Source of the DNA: Geodermatophilaceae bacterium | Lineage (GTDB): Bacteria > Actinomycetota > Actinomycetes > Mycobacteriales > Geodermatophilaceae | Direction of reading: 5' to 3' | NCBI GenBank assembly: GCA_013811975.1 | Contig: JACCUF010000228.1 | Coordinates: 1-11,456, forward strand | Length of the DNA stretch: 11,456 nucleotides | Shown here: positions 1 to 7,129 of the stretch, piece by piece | How positions within the stretch are numbered: the first letter of the stretch is position 1 | Layout of the letters: each line of letters opens with the position of its first letter | Notes under the pieces: generated by a model | The model's input: only the letters and a program-made list of their open reading frames with translations | Told to the model about the DNA's origin: nothing | Database searches by the model: none | Program-made: the position numbers and the translations under genes

Positions 1-1
1 A

Positions 2-724
2 CAGACCGTCCTACGGCAATCGTTCGAGACGACGCCGACGGTGCAGCAGCACGGCTACACCGACCTGTACGGCAATGCCTGTCAGCGGCTCAACCTGCCG
101 GCGGGGACGTCCGCGGTGCGCTACGACGCAGTGGTAGAGGTGCCCGACGCGACCGAAAAGGTCGACCTCGACGTTCCCGAGACCCCGGTCAGCGAGCTCC
201 CCGACGACGCACTGCACTACACGTTGGCCAGCCGCTACGTGCTACCCGACGTCCTGGGATCCGAGGCCTGGGAGCGCTTCGGCGCGCAGATGCCCGGGTA
301 CCGGCGCGTGCAGGCGATCGTGAACCACGTCAACGGATATCTGGAGTTCACCCACGGCTCGAGCACCCCGCTGACAACGGCCGTCGACGTTCACGAATCA
401 CGTCAGGGCGTCTGCCGCGACTACGTCCACCTGGCGATCACCTTCTGCCGGGCGCTGAACATCCCAGCCCGCTACGTCTTCGGCTACCTCCCGGACATGG
501 ATGTCGTGTTACCGCCTGGGGAGATGGATTTTGCCGCCTGGATGGAGGTCTATCTCGGCGACCGGTGGTGGACCTTCGACCCCCGTAACAACAGACCGCG
601 CAAGGGCCGCGTCGTCATCGGGCGCGGCCGCGACGCGCTCGACGTGGCCATGGTCACGACGTACGGCGCCCCGCAACTCGTCGCAATGAAGGTCTGGGCG
701 GACGAGGTTCCGGAGTCGGAATGA
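2..724 (+). CDS. Transglutaminase-like (cysteine protease-fold) protein, 5' partial
   Basis: The reading frame is open from the left edge (first full codon at base 2), so the true start lies outside the window; 240 residues are visible. The N-terminal part (YTDLYGNACQRL onward) resembles the bacterial transglutaminase N-terminal beta domain. The core follows, with the nucleophile-region motif RQGVCRDYVH (Cys codon at 413-415) and WWTFDPRNN, which carries the Asp of the usual Cys-His-Asp triad. Where many relatives read DFHAW, this protein reads DFAAW (Ala codon at 533-535), so the usual His is absent; I recall Ser variants at this position too. Bacterial members of this family are often cytoplasmic and act as putative proteases or amidases, but the substrate here is unknown. 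The 3' end overlaps the convergent yihY-type gene by 71 bases. The family call is good; catalytic activity is uncertain. Confidence 0.85.
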   Translation, partial: QTVLRQSFETTPTVQQHGYTDLYGNACQRLNLPAGTSAVRYDAVVEVPDATEKVDLDVPETPVSELPDDALHYTLASRYVLPDVLGSEAWERFGAQMPGYRRVQAIVNHVNGYLEFTHGSSTPLTTAVDVHESRQGVCRDYVHLAITFCRALNIPARYVFGYLPDMDVVLPPGEMDFAAWMEVYLGDRWWTFDPRNNRPRKGRVVIGRGRDALDVAMVTTYGAPQLVAMKVWADEVPESE

Positions 725-1868
725 CTCGCTTCCACCAGTGGCGCACGAGCGGACGGGTGAGGATAGCGACGACGGCACCGGTGGCAACGAGTCCGGCGGC
801 GACAACAGCCGATGAGGCTACCGGCGCTGTTGTGGATCGATCCGATGTACGACCAGCCGCAGAAACTGCCCCGGCCAGCACTGCAACGGCATCCGGCTGA
901 TCTCCGGCAGAACCGCCTCGTGCGGCGTAGGGAACTCCCACCTCTCCCGCAGGCGCCAGTCCGAGTGCGGCGAACCGCGGCAGAGTGGCCGTCCAGGCGA
1001 CGCAGAAGAGCAGGAACCGGCAGGCCAGGTAGATGAACAACAGGATGCCGACAACGCTGCCGAACACCCCGGCTGAAACATTGTTGGATACCAGCGACAG
1101 ATACACGCCGCCGATCAGCTTGAGGACCTCGAAGCCGACCGCGGCCAGGATTGCGCCCGGCAGGACGGCGCGGTAGGTGATGTCGTGTCCGGACAGACTG
1201 CCGAACAACCAGGCAAAGACCAGGGTGCTGCCCGCAACGGCCAGGGCGATGGCCAGCGCCCCGATGATCAAGTTGACGCCCGGGAATTCCGAGAGCCCGA
1301 CCAGATCCACAAAGAACGAGGCTGCTGCCGTACCCACTGCCGTGACGGCCAACGATGCAGCCAGACCGCCGCCGAACCCGACCAGCGTGAGCAGGTCACG
1401 AGCGTTGTCCCGGAGAAAGCTGCCCGCCTCCGGATTGCCCTGCCACAGGGTCTGGATCGCCAGGCGCAGCTTGCTGATCCAGGCGAGTCCGGCATAGATC
1501 AGGCCCAAAAATCCCACGATTCCAACGGCATTACGCGACTCGATCGCCGCGTTGAGTGCCTCGACCAGTTGGTCTCCGGCCGAACCCGGGATGTAGTCGA
1601 CGATCTGGGCGATGACGTCGTCGAGCAACTCCGGCCGGCCGGCCAGCACGAAGCCGAACACCGATGCGGCCAGGAGCAGCGACGGGAACAACGCCAGAAA
1701 TCCGAAGTAGGTGATGCTCCCCGCCAGGACATCAGCGTTTCGCTCGACATAGAGGGTGGCGGCCCGGATGACGTGGTCGAGCCAGCCATGACGCTCGCGA
1801 AGCCGATCGAGGCGACCGGGTTCCTTCGCTGCGGGGTTGTCGCTCGACGACGGTGCTGGCTCACCCAC
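654..1868 (-). CDS. YihY/BrkB (YhjD) family inner-membrane protein
   Basis: A 404-residue polytopic membrane protein. About six hydrophobic segments lie near residues 50-77, 116-135, 160-187, 198-222, 235-257 and 267-292, the layout of the YihY/BrkB family, once misnamed ribonuclease BN. A Pro/Ala-rich linker and a seventh hydrophobic stretch (about 348-371) precede a basic, proline-rich tail. Motifs such as SITYFGFLALFPSLL and the GFLGLIYAGLAW stretch are typical. The biochemical role of the family is unsettled; E. coli YhjD has been linked to lipid A precursor handling, which does not transfer to an actinobacterium without LPS. The GTG start at 1868 has a good Shine-Dalgarno (AGGGAA, about 8 bases away) and overlaps the stop of the upstream phosphoesterase gene by 8 bases, suggesting coupled translation. 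It is the last gene of the pat-trpS operon. The last 23 residues are encoded antisense to the transglutaminase-like gene and may be lineage-specific. Confidence 0.9.
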   Translation of the reverse strand: MGEPAPSSSDNPAAKEPGRLDRLRERHGWLDHVIRAATLYVERNADVLAGSITYFGFLALFPSLLLAASVFGFVLAGRPELLDDVIAQIVDYIPGSAGDQLVEALNAAIESRNAVGIVGFLGLIYAGLAWISKLRLAIQTLWQGNPEAGSFLRDNARDLLTLVGFGGGLAASLAVTAVGTAAASFFVDLVGLSEFPGVNLIIGALAIALAVAGSTLVFAWLFGSLSGHDITYRAVLPGAILAAVGFEVLKLIGGVYLSLVSNNVSAGVFGSVVGILLFIYLACRFLLFCVAWTATLPRFAALGLAPAGEVGVPYAARGGSAGDQPDAVAVLAGAVSAAGRTSDRSTTAPVASSAVVAAGLVATGAVVAILTRPLVRHWWKRVIPTPEPRPPRPSLRRVAGRRTS

Positions 1869-2385
1869 CCGCTGTTCCCTGCAACGGGTATCGCGTCACG
1901 GGGACCCATCGTCCGGACAGATCCCGCTCAAAGGCGCAGAAGGCGTCCACCTGGACGCGTTCGTCCACGTTCAGGAGTCCGTCATAGGCCAGGTCGAGCA
2001 TGTCCGGCGGCACGTCATGGGCGATCGTGACGTGCGGGTGGTACGGAAAGGTCAGGGGGCGGCTCAACAGACCGGATCGGATGTCGCCGGCCAGCAGCTC
2101 GCACGCCGAGATGCCGTCGGCCACGTTGACGAACACCACTTGCGACACCGGGCGAAAGGATCCGGTTCCGGCCAGGTGGAGCCGGAACGGTGCATGGCGC
2201 GCTGCGACGGTGCCCAGGTGCTGGTGCAATTCCTGCGCCGCCATCCCGGACACATCGGTGGGGGGCAGCAGGGTGACGTGCGGAGGGATCAGCTGGGCCA
2301 GCTGGTCACCGACCTTGCTCCGCCACTCGGTCAATAGCGTCCCAAGCGGGTCGGGGATCGGGATCGCAATCCCCAGAACGCTCAT
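1861..2385 (-). CDS. 2'-5' RNA ligase family protein (2H phosphoesterase)
   Basis: A 174-residue protein with the two HxT signatures that define the 2H phosphoesterase superfamily: PPHVTLLPP (H36, T38) and YHPHVTIAHD (H118, T120). The length is normal for the single-domain family. Members such as ThpR/LigT cleave 2',5' or cyclic phosphodiesters in RNA or nucleotides; the physiological substrate in actinobacteria is not established. The ATG at 2385 overlaps the trpS stop as ATGA (2382-2385), and no Shine-Dalgarno is visible before it, so translation is probably coupled to trpS. The gene end overlaps the following membrane-protein start by 8 bases. Its position directly after trpS suggests an RNA-related housekeeping role, but that is inference. 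Confidence 0.9.
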   Translation of the reverse strand: MSVLGIAIPIPDPLGTLLTEWRSKVGDQLAQLIPPHVTLLPPTDVSGMAAQELHQHLGTVAARHAPFRLHLAGTGSFRPVSQVVFVNVADGISACELLAGDIRSGLLSRPLTFPYHPHVTIAHDVPPDMLDLAYDGLLNVDERVQVDAFCAFERDLSGRWVPVTRYPLQGTAGG

Positions 2386-3401
2386 CGGGGCGCGGGCATG
2401 CTGGGCAGCAACCCGATCCGCTCCTCGGCCAAGGTCAGGGTGACATCAGCGACGGCGGCCGCGCGTTGCGCCCCTGAGGCCAGCACCCGATCGACCTCGC
2501 CCGGGTCGTCGAGCAGTTCCCTGGTGCGCACCCGGATCGGCCCGACGACCGCCTCGACCGCGTCGGCGACATCCGCCTTCAGCTGTCCGTACCCGGCACC
2601 GGCGTACTGCTCCTCGAGCTTGTCCAGGCCGGTGGCGGTGAGTGCGGACAGGATCACCAGAAGATTCGACACGCCCGGCTTGTTCTCCGGGTCGTGAACG
2701 ATCTCCCGGCCGGTGTCGGTGACCGCACTCCTGATCTTCTTGGTGTTGACCGCGGGATCGTCCAGCAACTCGAGGATTCCGGCGACACTCGACGCGGTCT
2801 TGCTCATCTTCGCGGTGGGGTCGGACAGGTCGGCGATCCGTGCGGTCTCCTTGACGATGTAGGGCTCAGGCACGGTGAAGGTCTGTCCCAATCGGCTGTT
2901 GAATCGCTTCGCGAGATCGCGCGTTAGCTCGAGGTGCTGGCGCTGATCTTCGCCCACCGGTACCGCATCAGCGTGATAGAGCAGGATGTCGGCGGCCTGG
3001 AGCACCGGATAGCTGAACAATCCGACCGTCACCCGATCTCCATCGGCTGACTTCGCTGACTTGTCTTTGAACTGCACCATGCGACCGGCCTCGCCGTACC
3101 CGGTCATGCACGCCAGCATCCACGCCAGCTGGGTATGGGCGCGCACGTGACTCTGCACGAACAACGTGCTCCGCTCCGGGTCGACGCCCATCGCCAGCAA
3201 CTGGGCGGTGCTCGTACGGGTTCGGTACCGCAAGGCCGCAGGATCGGGCTCGACAGTCAGCGCGTGCAGGTCCACGACGCAGTAGAAGGCGTCGTGGGTC
3301 TCCTGTAGCGCGACCCAGTGCCGCAGAGCTCCCAGGTAGTTGCCGAGGTGGAATGAGTCGGCTGTCGGCTGAATACCGGACAGCACCCTGGGGCGCGGCA
3401 T
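2382..3401 (-). CDS. trpS: Tryptophan--tRNA ligase
   Basis: Charges tRNA-Trp with tryptophan in the cytoplasm using ATP. The 339 residues match the usual bacterial TrpRS length. The class I signatures are both present: HLGN (residues 18-21, the HIGH-type motif, after SGIQPTADSFHLGNYLGAL) and KMSKT (198-202, the KMSKS loop). Other typical stretches are MTGYGEAGRMVQFKDKSAK-like tRNA/ATP-site residues near 100-118 and PVGEDQRQHLELTRDLA near 148-164. The ATG at 3401 has a clear Shine-Dalgarno, AAGGA, at 3409-3413 with 7-base spacing. It lies 44 bases after pat on the same strand and overlaps the next gene by 4 bases, so it is probably part of a pat-trpS-phosphoesterase-yihY operon. No attenuator or T-box-like leader is evident in the short gap. 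Confidence 0.97.
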   Translation of the reverse strand: MPRPRVLSGIQPTADSFHLGNYLGALRHWVALQETHDAFYCVVDLHALTVEPDPAALRYRTRTSTAQLLAMGVDPERSTLFVQSHVRAHTQLAWMLACMTGYGEAGRMVQFKDKSAKSADGDRVTVGLFSYPVLQAADILLYHADAVPVGEDQRQHLELTRDLAKRFNSRLGQTFTVPEPYIVKETARIADLSDPTAKMSKTASSVAGILELLDDPAVNTKKIRSAVTDTGREIVHDPENKPGVSNLLVILSALTATGLDKLEEQYAGAGYGQLKADVADAVEAVVGPIRVRTRELLDDPGEVDRVLASGAQRAAAVADVTLTLAEERIGLLPSMPAPR

Positions 3402-3445
3402 TCGTCCATCCTTGCAACAGGTCGGGACGCAACGAAAGCGAGGGC

Positions 3446-4534
3446 TCAGGCTCGCGAGGCGTCCCAGGCGGCTACCGCGGACAGGAAGGCGTCGTTCTCG
3501 TACGGCTGACCGATCGTGACGCGCGCCCCGTCCCCGGCGAACGGACGGACGATGACGCCGCGTGCTTCGCAGAAACCCGCGAACGCCAGTGCTTCAGTCC
3601 CGAGCACAAGCCAGACGAAGTTGGCGTGGCTCTTCGGGACCGGCTGCCCGAGGTCGGCCAGCGCGGCGGTGACCCGCTCGCGCTCAGCGACCACCGCGGC
3701 GCAGCGCTCCCGCATCTCATCCTCGGCTGCCAGCGAGGCAACGGCGGCGACCTGGGCCAGCGTGGACACGCTGAACGGGACGTAGGTCTTGCGTACCGCC
3801 GTGGCTATTGCCGGGTCCTCGGCCAGCAGGTACCCCACCCGAAGACCGGCCAGGCCATAGGCCTTTGAAAAGGTCCGCAGCACACAGACGTTGGGTCGGC
3901 CGCGCATCAACTCGCGCCCGTCCGGGATGTCCGGGTCGGTCACGAACTCGCGGTAGGCCTCGTCGATCACGATCAGCGTGTCCGGCCCGACAGCATCGAG
4001 CAGGATCTCGAGCCCGGCGCTGCCCAACGCCGTAGACGTGGGGTTGTTTGGATTGCAGACGAAAACCATCCGCGTCGCGTCGGTGATCGCGGCTGCCATC
4101 GCCTCGGGATCATGGGTCTGCTCGCGCAGCGGTACGGGCACCAGGGTGGCCCCGGCGACCGTGACCAGCAGCGGATAGGCCTCGAACGAGCGCCAGGCGA
4201 CCAGCACCTCATCACCGGGACCGGTGTAGGACTGGAGCAGTTGCTGACACAGGCTCACCGAGCCACAACCGATGGCGATGGACTCGGCCGGGAGGTCGAA
4301 TCGACGCGCCAGCGCAGCGGTGAGTTCCGTGGCGCCGTTGTCGGGATACCGGTTGACGTCGGAGGCGGCTTGCGCGATGGCTGCAACGACACTGGGCAGC
4401 GGCGGATACGCGATCTCGTTGCTGGCCAGCTTGATCGCTTGGGACAAGCCGAGTTCCCGTGCCAGGTCTGCTGCGCTGCGCCCGGGTTTGTAGGCCGGGA
4501 GTTCGGCGATGGCAGGCCGTACCGGTACCGACAC
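3446..4534 (-). CDS. pat: Aromatic amino acid aminotransferase (Pat / HisC2 type)
   Basis: A 362-residue PLP-dependent class I/II aminotransferase. Visible motifs are the N-terminal IKLASNE (35-40), NPNNPT (161-166), DEAY (191-194) and TFSKAYGLAGLRVGY, in which K224 is the expected Schiff-base lysine. The stretch GCGSVSLCQQL (89-99) is typical of the actinobacterial Pat/HisC2 phenylalanine/aromatic aminotransferases. True histidinol-phosphate aminotransferases usually have GNGSDE there, so the aromatic call is preferred over hisC. It would interconvert phenylpyruvate, hydroxyphenylpyruvate or indolepyruvate with the amino acids using glutamate. The GTG start at 4534 follows a strong GAGGAGG at 4549-4555 with a slightly long (about 13 base) spacing. 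It is divergent from galE across an 86-base gap and sits immediately upstream of trpS. A hisC paralogue role cannot be excluded from sequence alone. Confidence 0.85.
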   Translation of the reverse strand: MSVPVRPAIAELPAYKPGRSAADLARELGLSQAIKLASNEIAYPPLPSVVAAIAQAASDVNRYPDNGATELTAALARRFDLPAESIAIGCGSVSLCQQLLQSYTGPGDEVLVAWRSFEAYPLLVTVAGATLVPVPLREQTHDPEAMAAAITDATRMVFVCNPNNPTSTALGSAGLEILLDAVGPDTLIVIDEAYREFVTDPDIPDGRELMRGRPNVCVLRTFSKAYGLAGLRVGYLLAEDPAIATAVRKTYVPFSVSTLAQVAAVASLAAEDEMRERCAAVVAERERVTAALADLGQPVPKSHANFVWLVLGTEALAFAGFCEARGVIVRPFAGDGARVTIGQPYENDAFLSAVAAWDASRA

Positions 4535-4607
4535 AGTTTGGGATCCGCCTCCTCGTGCTGGTCGCTTCGTGTCGCCTGCAGCCGGCAGGCTGACCGCAGT
4601 GTTCGCC

Positions 4608-4613
4608 TAGGCT
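4608..4613 (+). promoter_or_regulatory. Candidate -10 box of a leaderless galE promoter
   Basis: TAGGCT fits the TANNNT consensus and ends exactly seven bases before the galE GTG at 4621. Transcription would therefore start at or next to the start codon. No Shine-Dalgarno is present in the 20 bases before that GTG, which supports a leaderless mRNA. No convincing -35 hexamer is seen. Confidence 0.5.
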
Positions 4614-4620
4614 GCCGGGC

Positions 4621-5583
4621 GTGAAGGTTCTGGTTGCCGGTGGTGCCGGCTACATCGGCAGCGTAGTCACGGCCGCGTTGGTGCAAGCCGACCACGAGGC
4701 GGTGGTCCTGGACGACCTGTCCACCGGCCACCGGGACGCGGTTCCGGACGGCGTGAGCTTCGTCGAGTCCTCCCTGTCGGACGTGAGCAAGGTCCTGACC
4801 CGGGATGCGGGATTCGACGCGGTCATCCATCTCGCGGCAAAGAGCCTGGTCGGTGAATCCGAGCAACGACCGGAGCTGTACTGGCGGGAGAACGTCGGCG
4901 GAGCGATGGACCTGCTCGATGCGATGCGAGCAGCCGACGTACGCCGGATCGTGTTCTCCTCCTCGTCGGCGACGTACGGCAATCCAGAGGTGGTACCGAT
5001 CGAGGAGGATGCCCGTACCGAGCCGACCAGCGTCTATGGCGCGACGAAGCTGACGATCGACCACATGCTCACCGGCGAGGCTCGGGTGCACGGTCTGGCC
5101 GCGGTCAGCCTGCGCTACTTCAACGCCGCCGGGGCCGCGTACGGGCTCGGCGAACGGCACGCGACCGAGACGCACCTGATCCCGATCGCGCTGCAGGTGG
5201 TCACCGGAGCCCGGGAAAAGCTGTCGGTGTACGGCACGGACTATCCGACCCCGGACGGCACCTGCATCCGGGACTACATACACGTGGCCGACCTGGCCGC
5301 CGCGCACCTTTTGACGCTGGAGGTGGTCCAGCCCGGTGAGCACCGGATCTACAACCTCGGCAGTGGCAGCGGCTACTCGGTCCGTGACGTGGTCGCGGCC
5401 GTGCGTGAGGTCACCGGACATCCGGTGCCGGTCGAGGACGGCCCCCGCCGCCCCGGTGATCCGGCCAAGCTGGTGGCCAGCAGCGCCCGGATCGCGCAGG
5501 ACGTCGGCTGGGCGGCGCGGCACGGCCTGACCGACATGGTCAGCGACGCCTACGAGGTACTGACGGCCCGACTGCTCAACTGA
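4621..5583 (+). CDS. galE: UDP-glucose 4-epimerase
   Basis: A 320-residue extended short-chain dehydrogenase/reductase, the usual GalE length. The Rossmann motif GGAGYIG is at residues 7-13. The NAD-binding DDLSTGH follows at 31-37, and HLAAKS is near 70-75. The catalytic set is the Ser in SSSSATYG (about 115-116) with YGATK (Y139, K143). RYFNAAGA (165-172) and RDYIHVADLA in the C-terminal half are strong GalE family marks. It interconverts UDP-glucose and UDP-galactose in the cytoplasm, feeding galactose use and cell-wall or exopolysaccharide galactose. Substrate range (for example UDP-GlcNAc) cannot be read from sequence. The GTG start is leaderless by position of a TANNNT box. The 3' end overlaps the convergent CBS-domain gene by 8 bases, leaving no room for a separate terminator. 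Confidence 0.92.
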   Translation: MKVLVAGGAGYIGSVVTAALVQADHEAVVLDDLSTGHRDAVPDGVSFVESSLSDVSKVLTRDAGFDAVIHLAAKSLVGESEQRPELYWRENVGGAMDLLDAMRAADVRRIVFSSSSATYGNPEVVPIEEDARTEPTSVYGATKLTIDHMLTGEARVHGLAAVSLRYFNAAGAAYGLGERHATETHLIPIALQVVTGAREKLSVYGTDYPTPDGTCIRDYIHVADLAAAHLLTLEVVQPGEHRIYNLGSGSGYSVRDVVAAVREVTGHPVPVEDGPRRPGDPAKLVASSARIAQDVGWAARHGLTDMVSDAYEVLTARLLN

Positions 5584-6925
5584 CCGACTCCTGCGCCGCG
5601 ACGGAGTCCGGTTTCCCTTCGGATCGCTGCGCTGACTCCTCGGCCAGCTCGGGCGCGACGCTCACGTGCAGCCGGGCGACCCGGCGACCGTCCATGGCCA
5701 TCACCGTCAGCAGGTGGTCACCGGCCCGCACCTGGTCCCCGACGTCGGGGAGATGACCGAGTTCGGACAGGACATAGCCAGCGACGGTCTCGTACGGGCC
5801 GTCCGGCAGCTCCACGCCGGTCTCTTCGGCGAAGTCGTCGAGATTCAGCAGACCGTCGACGTCGACCTCGGATCCGGTCCGTCGACTGCCCTGCGGCTGC
5901 TCGTCGTATTCGTCCCGGATGTCGCCGATCACTTCCTCGATCAGGTCCTCGAGGGTGACGATGCCGTCGGTGCCGCCGTACTCGTCGGCCACGATCGCGA
6001 GGTGCTGTTGGTTGCGGCGCATCTCCGACAGCGCGACGAGCACCTTCTTCGATCCCGGCATGTGCAGGACGTCACGGGAAATGTCGCCGACCGTGGTGGC
6101 CCTGCCGCCCTTTTGGCTGGAACGCAGCAGGTCGCGTACATGCACGAAGCCCAGGACGTCGTCGGTATCACGCCCGATAACCGGGTACCTCGATCGGCTG
6201 GTGTCTGCCACCAGCTTTGCCGCCTTGCTCACTGTCATGGTCGATTCGAGGAACTCCACCTCCGTACGCGGGACCATGACTTCGCTGATCTGGCGTTCTC
6301 CGGCGTTGAACACGTCGTTGATCAGCCGGCGCTCGTCGCTACCCAGCGCTTCATGCGCCGCGACGAGATCTCTGAGTTCCTCCGAGCTGATCGACTCTCC
6401 TGATGCCTTGGGATCGCCACCGAAGATCCGGACAACGATGTCGGTGGACCGCGACAGCAGCCAGATCAACGGTCGGAAGATGGTGGCTACGCGGTCCACT
6501 GGACCGGCGACCAGTTCCGCGACCTGCTCGGCCCGTTGCAGCGCAAGGCGTTTGGGCACCAGTTCACCGAGGACTAGAGACACGTAGCTGATCGCGATCG
6601 TCACCACGACGAGGGCAAGGACGTCTGCAAATCCGTCGGCCATACCCAGGCCGACCAGCCAGTCGGAGAACGGCCCGGACAACGCCGCTGCGCCGAAGGC
6701 TGCCGACAAGAATCCGGCCAGGGTGACTCCGACCTGTACCGCCGCGAGGTAGCGGTTGGGCTCGGCCACGAGTTTCGCCAACCGCTTACCGCGCCGACCA
6801 CGCTCGGCCATGCCTCGAACTTGTGACTCCCGAAGGGAGACGATTGCGATCTCGGCTCCGGAGAACGCGCCGCCGACCAGCACGAAGATCAGGATGAGAC
6901 CGATGTTTGCCCAGACGCTGTCCAT
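5576..6925 (-). CDS. HlyC/CorC (CNNM-CBS) family transporter-like membrane protein
   Basis: A 449-residue protein with the full three-part architecture. A CNNM/DUF21 transmembrane domain covers about residues 3-190, with hydrophobic segments near 5-27, 60-82 and 100-120, FSGAEIAIVSL near 21-31 and the GELVPK motif at 120-125. A pair of CBS domains follows (about 217-270 and 285-340, with EVMVPRTEV and DEYGGTDGIVTLEDLIEEVIGDI). The CorC_HlyC C-terminal domain spans about 350-425 (DGLLNLDDFAEETG ... YETVAGYVLSELG). Members are linked to magnesium or cobalt homeostasis and efflux; CBS pairs usually bind adenosine nucleotides. The old 'hemolysin' name has little support here. The ATG at 6925 has only a weak Shine-Dalgarno. 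A TATCTT (6982-6987, minus strand) about 57 bases upstream could be its -10 box, without a good -35. The gene end overlaps galE by 8 bases. Confidence 0.93.
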   Translation of the reverse strand: MDSVWANIGLILIFVLVGGAFSGAEIAIVSLRESQVRGMAERGRRGKRLAKLVAEPNRYLAAVQVGVTLAGFLSAAFGAAALSGPFSDWLVGLGMADGFADVLALVVVTIAISYVSLVLGELVPKRLALQRAEQVAELVAGPVDRVATIFRPLIWLLSRSTDIVVRIFGGDPKASGESISSEELRDLVAAHEALGSDERRLINDVFNAGERQISEVMVPRTEVEFLESTMTVSKAAKLVADTSRSRYPVIGRDTDDVLGFVHVRDLLRSSQKGGRATTVGDISRDVLHMPGSKKVLVALSEMRRNQQHLAIVADEYGGTDGIVTLEDLIEEVIGDIRDEYDEQPQGSRRTGSEVDVDGLLNLDDFAEETGVELPDGPYETVAGYVLSELGHLPDVGDQVRAGDHLLTVMAMDGRRVARLHVSVAPELAEESAQRSEGKPDSVAAQESVS

Positions 6926-7085
6926 CTGCCGGTCAGCGCCTCGCCGGGTGGGTGCTGGTCGGCTCGAAGCTGCGGGGACCGAAGATATGCGGAGGGTCGT
7001 CCATCGCCATGAGGGTAGTCGAGCCGGGAGCTACTGACGCCCGGCGCTGATGCGTCCAGTTGACTGGGATCACGACGGGCGCAGA

Positions 7086-7129
7086 CCGAGGGAGAACGTG
7101 GTGCAGTCCGAGGGAGAACGTGGTGCAGT
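7086..7129 (+). repeat. Perfect 22-bp tandem duplication carrying RBS and start codons
   Basis: Two identical, abutting 22-base units (7086-7107 and 7108-7129). Each contains AGGGAG followed a few bases later by GTGGTG, so the Shine-Dalgarno and start region of the downstream hydrolase is present twice. Only the second copy (GTG at 7120 or 7123) is in frame with the hydrolase. The first copy's GTG at 7101 opens a reading frame of just 15 codons that ends with TGA at 7146-7148. Confidence 0.9.

Noticed and set aside
1185..2030. 281-codon plus-strand open frame opposite the YihY gene
   Set aside because: It has no motif and a Gln/Arg/Asp-rich shadow composition; the opposite strand encodes a clear membrane protein.
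3446..4534. Calling the aminotransferase hisC
   Set aside because: GCGSVSLCQQL fits the Pat/HisC2 aromatic group better than HisC, and no other his genes are near.
4255..5523. Long minus-strand open frame across pat and galE
   Set aside because: It is a GC-driven antisense shadow. Its protein is rich in Arg, Gly and His with no recognisable motif, while pat and galE match known families over their full length.
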